This document shows, in pieces, positions 1-5,746 of a stretch of 8,435 nt of DNA (positions are counted from its first letter, which is position 1; the number at the start of each line of letters is the position of its first letter). The DNA is from Gammaproteobacteria bacterium. Lineage in GTDB: Bacteria; Pseudomonadota; Gammaproteobacteria; Chromatiales; Chromatiaceae. Where the stretch lies: positions 1 through 8,435 of the forward strand of contig JABDQZ010000190.1 in the NCBI GenBank assembly GCA_013041975.1, written 5' to 3'. A program made the position numbers and the translations under genes. The notes beneath the pieces are model-generated. The model worked only from the letters and a program-made list of their open reading frames with translations. It had not been told where the DNA came from and made no database searches.

Positions 1-2
1 GG

Positions 3-512
3 CAACACAGCTTACTGACAGGGCTGCTGGCCAGGGAATTACAAAATACCCCTGTTTTCAGAAACAAGCAGTCAATGTTTACTGCCGGTATGCTGCATGA
101 TATAGGCTCCCTGGTTTTTTATAACCGTCTTCCAGAAATTGCACGTTCGGTTCTGGAAATCAGCGATCGTGAAAAAAAACCACGCTATTTAGTAGAACGA
201 TCGAATCTGGGATTTGATCATGCGAATATTGGCGGTGAGCTTGTTCGTCACTGGGGATTACCTGGTTTTCTGATTGAAGTGATCGATTGTCACCATGCGC
301 CTGAAAGAGCCGAGTCTTTCCATCGGGAAACACAGCTGTTGCAGTTAGCAGACCGGGTTGCGCGACTCATGGAGCAGGAAGTCGATTTTGATGAAATTTT
401 AGAGGAAGCCCGCAAACTTTCAGAGGCAATGAACGAAAGTAATTTATCGCTTGCTATTGAAAATGCAAATGAAAAGCTAATATCGGTACTGTCAGCTATT
501 CAGCCGGACTGA
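3..512 (+). CDS. HDOD-domain protein, 3' part (gene starts before the window)
   Basis: This is the C-terminal 169 residues of an HDOD protein, a family related to HD phosphohydrolases and found in bacterial signalling proteins, usually without demonstrated catalysis. The frame is open from base 3, so the first Met (base 75) is internal and the true start is off the window. Visible signatures are QHSLLTGLLAREL at the left edge, then GMLHDIGSLVF, the equivalent of the HD motif region, then FDHANIGGELVRHWGLP and IEVIDCHHAPERA. These match the order of conserved blocks in HDOD domains. The last 60 or so residues are an acidic helical tail. The gene ends 3 bp from the convergent diguanylate cyclase gene, and no terminator is visible between them. 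Such proteins often sit in c-di-GMP or chemotaxis-type signalling networks; a functional link to the GGDEF neighbour is only an inference. The domain assignment is firm, but the specific role is unknown. Confidence 0.88.
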   Translation, partial: QHSLLTGLLARELQNTPVFRNKQSMFTAGMLHDIGSLVFYNRLPEIARSVLEISDREKKPRYLVERSNLGFDHANIGGELVRHWGLPGFLIEVIDCHHAPERAESFHRETQLLQLADRVARLMEQEVDFDEILEEARKLSEAMNESNLSLAIENANEKLISVLSAIQPD

Positions 513-515
513 CAA

Positions 516-1811
516 TCAGGCTTCAACAACCACTCTGTTACGCCCCAGTCGCTTTGCATTATACATCGCCTTGTCGGCACGATTGATGATGTTATCGATG
601 GACTCGCCTTGCTGGTAGGCGGTGACACCCGCAGAAAAGGTAGGAAGTTTGACTGGAGCATCTACAGCCTCTCTATCCAGAGGGGTTTCAGACGCTTTCT
701 GTAACACTTTGTTGAGTGCTCTTTCCGCACCAAAAATGTCCGTATGAGGTAGCAGGACGGCAAATTCCTCACCACCATAACGTGCAACCAGGTCATAGTT
801 TCGAAAGGTAGAAAGTACATGCTTGGTATAGCTTTGGAGAACCTGGTCACCAATGGCATGGCCATAGTTGTCATTGATTTCCTTAAACAGGTCTAGATCA
901 ATCATGGCTATAGCCATAGGGTAGCCGTAGCGCTGAACGCGACCTGATTCATTTTCCAGGCGTTTCAGAAACGCACGACGGTTTGGCAGACGTGTGAGTT
1001 CATCTGTCATGCTCAGGCGTTTTACCAGACCGAGTTCATGATTGAGATGTTTGCAATGAGATTCGAACAGATCCAGTTCACGAGCCACATCAATGATGTT
1101 ATTTGAGATTGTTGACTGTTCTGACAGCAAGTTACTGATGGAGCGATTGAGCATAGAGCGAATGGATTCCAACTCATTGCTATCATTAGCTTCCTGCAGG
1201 TCTGCCAGCAGTAACTGCATGACATTTTCAAATTCATGGAACTGGCTTTTGGTTGACTCCAGCCGTGTTGTCAGGGTGTCTTTTAAAGTTTTTATCTCAT
1301 CGTCATTAACATGATTCTCTTTGAGAAGTTCATGAAAATGTGGCGAATTAAGATCATTAACATTGTTGATTGACTGCAGGAAATCCAGGTTGATTTCGGC
1401 ATCAGTTTTTTTGGTTTTACCACTACCTGCAGCAGATTCCGAAACGGCCACGGAAGGTTTGGTTGATGGGGGTTCTTCAGTATCAGGGCGGGTTTTAAAC
1501 AGTGAACTATCGAAACGCTCCATCAGGGCTTCGAGTACATTGGCATCATGACCGCTCTGCGAAAACTTGACCAGCCATTCAAAATGCTTTTTGCCTTCAT
1601 CGCTTAAAACATTATTTTCAATCAGCAGGCTGGAGAGATTGTTAATAACCTGCCTGTAGGCATTCTCTGCATCACCATCAATGGTATTGATTTGTTCAAA
1701 CAGGTTTTCAATAACCGGCAGCAAAAAAGTGCAGTCGTCGCTTTCACTTGCTGTTGCAAGTAGCTCCCGCATTGAATCATGAATTGACAGTGTAGATTGA
1801 ATGGTGGTCAT
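516..1811 (-). CDS. GGDEF diguanylate cyclase with helical N-terminal region
   Basis: The 431-residue protein is predicted to make cyclic di-GMP from two GTP in the cytoplasm. The C-terminal GGDEF domain (about 262-430) has DELTRLPNRRAF at 270-281, the metal-site block IDLDLFKEIND around 304-314, and the active-site GGEEF at 346-350. RNYD at 337-340, five residues before GGEEF, fits the RxxD product-inhibition site, so feedback control by c-di-GMP is likely. There is no EAL or HD-GYP domain. Residues 1-105 look helical and acidic. Residues 106-137 form a Pro/Ser/Thr-rich linker, and about 140-262 are helical with coiled-coil character, as expected for a dimerising signal-transmission segment. 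No membrane segment or recognised sensor domain is seen, so the input is unknown. The start at 1811 has no good ribosome-binding site; Met14 is an alternative. The 125-bp upstream gap probably holds its own promoter. Confidence 0.93.
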   Translation of the reverse strand: MTTIQSTLSIHDSMRELLATASESDDCTFLLPVIENLFEQINTIDGDAENAYRQVINNLSSLLIENNVLSDEGKKHFEWLVKFSQSGHDANVLEALMERFDSSLFKTRPDTEEPPSTKPSVAVSESAAGSGKTKKTDAEINLDFLQSINNVNDLNSPHFHELLKENHVNDDEIKTLKDTLTTRLESTKSQFHEFENVMQLLLADLQEANDSNELESIRSMLNRSISNLLSEQSTISNNIIDVARELDLFESHCKHLNHELGLVKRLSMTDELTRLPNRRAFLKRLENESGRVQRYGYPMAIAMIDLDLFKEINDNYGHAIGDQVLQSYTKHVLSTFRNYDLVARYGGEEFAVLLPHTDIFGAERALNKVLQKASETPLDREAVDAPVKLPTFSAGVTAYQQGESIDNIINRADKAMYNAKRLGRNRVVVEA

Positions 1812-1936
1812 TACAATATTTAGTGGTATCTGGTGCTTGAAAACACTCTATATTGTGTAATCTTAGTCATCTAGCATCAAGATCACAAGCAAAATCTGAA
1901 ATTTTGGGATTTAATTCCCTAACGAAAACAGAGGGT

Positions 1937-2317
1937 TCAGTCTTTTTGCCAGTCCGGCGGTGAGTAGGTATGGCCAGCAGCGTTTAATCGATCCAGGTAA
2001 TCCGTCCAGTACAAAGCCTGTTTTTTACCCAGGTCGTAAAGGTAGGCCCAGTCGTACAGGCCTGAGTCATGGCCATCATCGTAGACAATCTTGATGGCAT
2101 ATTGTCCAACCGGACGGATTTCAGAGATGTTGACGTTCTGCTTATCCAGTTGCAGCTTTGCCCCTTGTCCCCAGTGTCCACGAACTTCCGCAGAAGGGGA
2201 GAATACCCGCAGGTACTCAGTTGGATATTTCCAGGTCACACCGTCACTGAAAGAAATTTCCAGCTCATGGGAGGCCTGGTGCAGGATGATATCAGTGGGA
2301 ACAGGTTTCGTACTCAT
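1937..2317 (-). CDS. DUF971 (GBBH-like N-terminal domain) protein
   Basis: The 126-residue protein is a stand-alone DUF971 domain, the fold that forms the N-terminus of gamma-butyrobetaine hydroxylase and is also fused to some Mrp/HCF101 iron-sulfur carrier proteins. Typical features are the opening PTDIILHQASHELEISFSDG, a WKYPTEYLRVFSPSAEVRGH block, and the GLYDWAYLYDLG segment before the C-terminal helix. Its biochemical role is not established, and a metal or Fe-S connection is suggested only by the fusions. It follows hvfX by 30 bp on the same strand and may be cotranscribed with it, although this gene is a common single-copy housekeeping-type gene in proteobacteria and may only be a neighbour. 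No strong Shine-Dalgarno sequence precedes the ATG at 2317. Full length for the family. The family call is firm and the function is unknown. Confidence 0.88.
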   Translation of the reverse strand: MSTKPVPTDIILHQASHELEISFSDGVTWKYPTEYLRVFSPSAEVRGHWGQGAKLQLDKQNVNISEIRPVGQYAIKIVYDDGHDSGLYDWAYLYDLGKKQALYWTDYLDRLNAAGHTYSPPDWQKD

Positions 2318-2347
2318 AGACCCATGTTACCAGTTACATGCGGAAGA

Positions 2348-2953
2348 TTAACCGGATGATTGGTCCCGGAATTTTCTATTAATCCAGTAATCCACACTGA
2401 GATATCTTCCGGCTCCGGTAAAGAACAGCACCAATAGCATAATGAAATAGGTTGCAGCGAATTCAATACCATTTTTCAACACTGTAAAACTACCGGTTTC
2501 AGTCAGCCAGTTATAGTTACCATGGCGACGCAGGATATTTTTCGCTATTTCCTTACGTTCATTGGCGCCTTCAATCAGGTCAATACGCCATTCCCACGGA
2601 GCAGTAAGTTCATTTTCAGGTAATACGTGCCAGCCCTGTTCCCAGTGAGCAGTGGTTGCCGCCACGATCATGGTGACCATGAGTGGAATGGCAAACCAGC
2701 GTGTCGCCAGTCCAACCAAGAGTGCAATACCGCCCAGTAACTCAGCGCCACCAGCCAGGTAAACCATCAGTTCAGGTGCAGGCATACCCAGTGATTCAAA
2801 CCAGAACGCGACATTTTCAGCATTGTTGAGTTTGTTACTGCCCGCAAGAATAAAAATGGGTGCCAGGAAAATACGCAGTGCCAGCGGGCCAAGAAAGTCG
2901 AGGTGCCTGAACCAGTCAAGGATGTCCTGCAGTTTGTTTAACAACGAGATCAT
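2348..2953 (-). CDS. hvfX: HvfX-type DoxX-family membrane protein of the copper-peptide cluster
   Basis: The 201-residue DoxX-like inner-membrane protein has four likely membrane segments, at about 20-38, 61-83, 85-102 and 162-180. Between the last two is a loop of nearly 60 residues, much longer than in small DoxX proteins, with Trp and His residues (H103, H109, H144). Flanking charges loosely suggest N-in/C-in topology, which would put the loop in the periplasm. DoxX-type genes accompany DUF692/DUF2063 gene pairs in HvfABCX and bufferin clusters; that association, more than a known reaction, is the reason for the name. A role in peptide maturation, redox supply or copper handling is plausible but unproven. 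AGGA lies 6 nt before the ATG. A 96-bp gap containing a REP-like repeat separates it from hvfC, so it may be transcribed less than hvfABC. DUF971 follows 30 bp downstream. Confidence 0.83.
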   Translation of the reverse strand: MISLLNKLQDILDWFRHLDFLGPLALRIFLAPIFILAGSNKLNNAENVAFWFESLGMPAPELMVYLAGGAELLGGIALLVGLATRWFAIPLMVTMIVAATTAHWEQGWHVLPENELTAPWEWRIDLIEGANERKEIAKNILRRHGNYNWLTETGSFTVLKNGIEFAATYFIMLLVLFFTGAGRYLSVDYWINRKFRDQSSG

Positions 2954-2970
2954 AGAAAGTCCTGTAAATT

Positions 2971-3001
2971 GTCATCCCGAGCGCAGCCGAGGGATCTTGA
3001 G
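2971..3001. repeat. REP-like short interspersed palindromic repeat
   Basis: The hvfC-hvfX gap contains a sequence starting GTCATCCCGAGCGCAGCCGA and continuing to GGGATCTTGAG. ATCCC (2974-2978) can pair with GGGAT (2991-2995) around a GC-rich centre. This resembles the widespread extragenic repeats whose accidental translation reads HPERSRGI, and that string does occur in the plus-strand frame here. Only one copy lies in the window, so repetitiveness is inferred from recognition and not shown. As transcribed from the minus strand it could act as a stabilising or partially terminating hairpin between hvfC and hvfX. Confidence 0.6.
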
Positions 3002-3049
3002 TTTTTGGATAAGCTCTAAATGACGCAAATCAGAGCAGCATGTAAATAA

Positions 3050-3817
3050 TCAGACGGCTGTTCCAATGACCACGTGTTTCCGGCGCAGGTCATACAGCAG
3101 ACTTTTTCCTGCTTCGATGACAACCTCGGGATTCGGGTGGTTGATGGCTTCAGCAATCATGGTTACTACATCAAGACCGGTGGAAGTTGGATTCTGTTTC
3201 AGTGTTTCAATTAATTGCTGGATAGCGGCATTGATTTGCAGAAACTGGACTTCATCCTGGCGATTGCGATAGACAACCAGGTGAGTCATTGCTTCAGGTG
3301 GCTGTGCTGGCTGGTTTTCTGGGCTGATGGTATGCACGGGATACCGGTAACTGAGATTTTGCATTACAGGTGACAACACAGGACGCCCCGTGAGCAGGTC
3401 ACCATTGGGGTCAACGGTGACGGCTTGTTTGTCTTCATCCGAAATGGCGATGGCCATTTCAATCCATTCATAATGTGCCAGTTCCAGCATAAACGTAGGA
3501 TCACCCGCATCAGGCTGTCTTTCATTTTGGAGATAAGCCAGAAATTCCTGTGAAATTTCAGCAAACAGCGGTGTTGAACATTCATGCGTAGCAAAGAAGT
3601 CTCTTGCCATCTTCATCCAGTGAGCTTCAGGCAGGATGGATTTGAGTACCGGAAAGGTATTGCTCAGAAAGCCGTTCACATTGTTGAAAAACAGTTCACG
3701 GTAAATTTTCAAACGGCGTGGTTCGATATTGTCTGGCGCCGGAGCTGTTTCAGGGTTGCGGATATGTGCAGCAAACTGTTGCTGTTGTTCTCTGAACTTG
3801 TTTGTATTCGGCGACAT
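3050..3817 (-). CDS. hvfC: HvfC-type DUF2063 partner protein of the MNIO maturase
   Basis: The protein is 255 residues when started at the ATG at 3817. The DUF2063 N-terminal domain (about 8-98) shows RRLKIYRELFFNNVNGFL at 34-51, then FPVLKSIL and CSTPLFAEISQEFLAYLQ. ELAHYEWIE (112-120) leads into the C-terminal region. In characterised systems the DUF2063 protein binds the DUF692 enzyme and helps present the precursor peptide, so the pair works as one cytoplasmic maturation unit. The start at 3817 is chosen because it lies one base past the hvfB stop (TGA-C-ATG), a classic translational-coupling arrangement. The longer frame back to 3874 would overlap hvfB by 56 bp with a non-conserved extension. 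The Shine-Dalgarno sequence is weak, which also fits coupling. No separate DNA-binding role should be assumed, despite the older family label. Confidence 0.9.
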   Translation of the reverse strand: MSPNTNKFREQQQQFAAHIRNPETAPAPDNIEPRRLKIYRELFFNNVNGFLSNTFPVLKSILPEAHWMKMARDFFATHECSTPLFAEISQEFLAYLQNERQPDAGDPTFMLELAHYEWIEMAIAISDEDKQAVTVDPNGDLLTGRPVLSPVMQNLSYRYPVHTISPENQPAQPPEAMTHLVVYRNRQDEVQFLQINAAIQQLIETLKQNPTSTGLDVVTMIAEAINHPNPEVVIEAGKSLLYDLRRKHVVIGTAV

Positions 3818-3818
3818 G

Positions 3819-4667
3819 TCAGGCCAGTAGCTCGCCATAGCCATGTTTTTGCTGGTACATGCTAATGGTATCAACTTCCTTTAGCAGTTCATCAAAGGAA
3901 GGAATGTTGAAGTCACGTTCCAGAAGTGTAGGGAACACACCGAATTTTTCGTAGGCATGATCGAGCATCTTCCAGACCGGTTGAATAACATCGGCTCCAT
4001 GCGTATCGACACGCAGGTCCTCTGCTTCGACATAATGCCCTGCAATATGTGCATAGCTGATACGCTCAGCAGGCATAGTGTTTAAAAATTCGTAGGCATC
4101 ATAGCCATGATTGATGCTGTTAACGTAGATGTTGTTGACATCAAGATGTAGGTCGCAGTCAGCTTCTTCAAGAACCGCCAGCAGGAAATCAATTTCATTC
4201 ATTTGCTGACCGGGAGCGGCGTAGTAGGAAACATTTTCCATGGCAATACGCTGTTCGAGGATATCCTGGACCTGACGGATACGTGCAGCAACATGATGTA
4301 TGGCTTCTTCAGTAAAAGGTATCGGCATCAGGTCATACATGTGGCCCTTGTCTGAACAGTAAGACAGGTGCTCAGAGTAATAGCTGATGTTATGTTGTTT
4401 GAAAAAAGCCTTGAGGTCTTTAACGAAATTGACATCGAGAGGATCAGTGCTGCCAATCGACAGGGAAAGACCATGACAGATAAAATTGTCACGTTCAGTC
4501 AGGGTGCGGAACTTCTTTCCAAATACGCCACCGATATTCATCCAGTTTTCAGGAGCGACTTCCCAGAAACTGATATTGCTTTCGGGAGCATGCTTGATGG
4601 CTTCATCGAGAAAATCCCGGCGTAAACCAAGACCGGCACCTGAAAAGGGAAATTTAGCTGGAGTCAT
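3819..4667 (-). CDS. hvfB: HvfB-type DUF692 multinuclear iron (MNIO) peptide maturase
   Basis: The 282-residue DUF692/MNIO enzyme is a TIM-barrel, iron-dependent oxidase that modifies cysteines of ribosomal peptides. Conserved blocks occur in family order: GAGLGLRRDF (10-19), WEVAPENWMN (35-44), CHGLSLSIGS (64-73), SEHLSY (98-103), AMENVSYY (142-149), DLHLDVNNIYVNS (172-184), AHIAGH (206-211), DTHG (221-224) and LLERDFNIP (248-256). These supply the His, Asp, Glu and Asn residues expected at the iron centre (H65, H100, E144, N145, D176, H207, H211, D221, H223, E250), although exact ligand pairing was not modelled. By analogy with HvfB it should convert Cys in the EGKCG motifs of HvfA, using O2, into copper-binding oxazolone/thioamide or thiooxazole-type groups. 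It follows hvfA by 59 bp and is coupled to hvfC. No good Shine-Dalgarno sequence lies directly before the ATG. Confidence 0.94.
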   Translation of the reverse strand: MTPAKFPFSGAGLGLRRDFLDEAIKHAPESNISFWEVAPENWMNIGGVFGKKFRTLTERDNFICHGLSLSIGSTDPLDVNFVKDLKAFFKQHNISYYSEHLSYCSDKGHMYDLMPIPFTEEAIHHVAARIRQVQDILEQRIAMENVSYYAAPGQQMNEIDFLLAVLEEADCDLHLDVNNIYVNSINHGYDAYEFLNTMPAERISYAHIAGHYVEAEDLRVDTHGADVIQPVWKMLDHAYEKFGVFPTLLERDFNIPSFDELLKEVDTISMYQQKHGYGELLA

Positions 4668-4689
4668 AGTCGATTTAGAGAGTTTAATT

Positions 4690-4712
4690 CCTCCCCCCTG
4701 AGAGGGGGGAGG
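4690..4712 (-). other. Perfect 9-bp GC hairpin between hvfA and hvfB
   Basis: CCTCCCCCC (4690-4698) and GGGGGGAGG (4704-4712) form a perfect 9-bp stem with a 5-nt loop. The minus-strand transcript would carry it 14 nt after the hvfA stop and 22 nt before the hvfB start. No U-run follows (AATTAAACTC), so it is a poor intrinsic terminator. A role as an mRNA stabiliser or processing barrier that leaves hvfA more abundant than the enzymes, or as a REP-type element, fits better. GGAGG in its 3' arm is too far from the hvfB ATG to be a normal ribosome-binding site. Confidence 0.7.
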
Positions 4713-4726
4713 CCAGGAGGGGTTAT

Positions 4727-5128
4727 TTACTTACTACCACCACACTTACCTTCGCCGCATTTACCTTCAGTGGCTTTTTCAACTTCTTTTTTCATGCCAC
4801 CACAGGAACCTTCGGAACTCTTTGACATGCCACCACATTTGCCTTCAGCAGCAGACTTGGCTTCACCGCCGGAACCACCGCATTTGCCTTCGCCACATTT
4901 GCCTTCCACTTTATCTTTGGCTTCAGACTTCATGCCGCCACATGAACCTTCGGAAGACTTGGCAGTACCACCGCATTTACCTTCCATGGCGACCTGCATG
5001 TAGCCACTGTCCAGTTCCTGCATCGCAAACGGGTTGTCGGCTGCGAAACTAGCGGTAGCTGACAGGGAACCAACAACAGCGGCCCCAATAGCAGTAACCA
5101 GTGGTTTTTTGATTGAATTGTTAGACAT
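4727..5128 (-). CDS. hvfA: HvfA-type precursor of a copper-binding modified peptide
   Basis: The 133-residue precursor has a Sec-type signal peptide: KK near the N-terminus, a hydrophobic stretch at about 10-25, and likely cleavage after SFA at 29. NPFAMQELDSGYMQVA follows, a leader-like segment typical of HvfA proteins. Residues 49-133 form a Gly/Lys/Cys-rich core with eight cysteines, each in an EGxCG motif. Six are EGKCG (49, 75, 80, 95, 121, 126) and two are EGSCG (60, 106). The core is an internal duplication with a 46-residue period. There are no Cys outside the motifs. By analogy with H. influenzae HvfA, HvfB/HvfC would modify the motif cysteines into copper ligands, and the product would act outside the cytoplasm as a copper buffer. 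A strong ribosome-binding site lies 7 nt upstream. This is the first gene of the hvf block, consistent with high expression. Confidence 0.93.
   Translation of the reverse strand: MSNNSIKKPLVTAIGAAVVGSLSATASFAADNPFAMQELDSGYMQVAMEGKCGGTAKSSEGSCGGMKSEAKDKVEGKCGEGKCGGSGGEAKSAAEGKCGGMSKSSEGSCGGMKKEVEKATEGKCGEGKCGGSK
4730..4984 (-). repeat. Internal tandem duplication in the hvfA core (138-bp period)
   Basis: Unit 1 encodes residues 49-94 (4847-4984). Unit 2 encodes residues 95-133 (4730-4846) and is cut short by the stop. Over the first 38 residues of each unit, 30 are identical by my count. All four motif cysteines per unit fall at the same offsets (0, 11, 26 and 31 residues). The differences lie in the spacer between the second and third motifs and directly after the first. 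Confidence 0.9.
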
Positions 5129-5135
5129 TGATTTG

Positions 5136-5142
5136 CCTCCTC
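5136..5142 (-). promoter_or_regulatory. Strong Shine-Dalgarno site of hvfA
   Basis: GAGGAGG lies 7 nt before the hvfA ATG (5128). It is the best ribosome-binding site in the hvf block; hvfB and hvfC have none comparable. This fixes the hvfA start and suggests the peptide is made in excess over its modifying enzymes. Confidence 0.85.
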
Positions 5143-5215
5143 AGCAAAAGTAAAAAAAACTGTTTTATCGTGTTCGGGTGATAAGACCTGCTACCCGGTT
5201 ATTTTGTTTCAGCTA

Positions 5216-5641
5216 TTATAATAATTTTTTCAGGCATTCTAGATATTGTGCCATATCCGGGTCTTTTTGAGTGGTTTGTGCCTGCCACATCACCAGTCCC
5301 AGGCAATCTATCATTTTATGCTCAACTTCGTGGGGTTGACCATATTTCCCCATTAACTGCTGGTAAATGGCCTTGATGCCGGCAGGGAGGTCAGCACTGA
5401 GCGATTCGTGGAGGCTGATATGCATGCCCATATGCAAAAAAGGGTTGGTTTCACCTTGTTCCGGCGTCCATTCGCGATCCAGCGTATCATCACTGTCTTG
5501 CAGGTAATGATGATATTCAGGGTGTATTTCAATGACGTGGGCGATGATTTCGTCCAGCCCGGTGAGTGACTGGCCGTGGTTTTTCTTGTCCCAGACATTG
5601 AAAAAATACTGGCGGATTTGTGTTCTGTCATTTCCAAACAT
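5216..5641 (-). CDS. DUF1841 family protein
   Basis: The 141-residue cytoplasmic protein matches DUF1841, a family of about 140 residues and unknown function found in many beta- and gammaproteobacteria. It opens with MFGNDRTQIRQYFFNVWDK, continues with LTGLDEIIAHVIEIHPEYH, and has the central NPFLHMGMHISLHESLSADLP and a C-terminal MIDCLGLVMWQAQ helix. Several His residues (in HPEYHHY, HMGMH and LHES) and acidic residues could form a metal site, but this is not established. No signal peptide or membrane segment is seen. It lies 87 bp upstream of hvfA on the same strand, so read-through into the hvf genes is possible, though family members are common away from hvf clusters. The upstream region of 105 bp is shared divergently with the hemerythrin gene. 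Its ribosome-binding site is weak. Confidence 0.85.
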   Translation of the reverse strand: MFGNDRTQIRQYFFNVWDKKNHGQSLTGLDEIIAHVIEIHPEYHHYLQDSDDTLDREWTPEQGETNPFLHMGMHISLHESLSADLPAGIKAIYQQLMGKYGQPHEVEHKMIDCLGLVMWQAQTTQKDPDMAQYLECLKKLL

Positions 5642-5746
5642 GGCTGAACTATAGCATGGGAGAATTTAATCCCTCACCTTTTAGAGCGATTAATGTACTA
5701 TATAAACAGGTCGGCTCGATGCTTATAAAATCAGGAAACTTCAGCA

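Noticed and set aside
75..77. Met at 75 as the start of the HDOD gene
   Set aside because: The frame stays open to the window edge and the upstream residues (QHSLLTGLLAREL) match the HDOD domain, so this Met is internal.
1890..1906. AT-rich inverted repeat CAAAAT...ATTTTG upstream of the GGDEF gene
   Set aside because: Six weak base pairs with a 5-nt loop and no adjoining U-run are too little to call a terminator or operator.
2823..3023. Plus-strand open frame ending with HPERSRGI
   Set aside because: It is antisense to hvfX and runs through the REP-like repeat. That peptide string is a familiar artefact of translating such repeats.
3818..3874. Longer hvfC start at 3874, overlapping hvfB by 56 bp
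   Set aside because: The extension is only the hvfB 3' end read in another frame. The ATG at 3817, one base after the hvfB stop, gives the family-typical N-terminus and length.
4730..4984. CRISPR-like periodicity
   Set aside because: The repetition is coding, in frame, with a 138-bp period and silent divergence. There are no direct repeats of constant sequence separated by unique spacers.
4770..5052. Plus-strand repetitive Pro/His-rich open frames opposite hvfA
   Set aside because: They mirror the EGKCG repeats on the other strand, and they have no separate support such as a ribosome-binding site or known domain.
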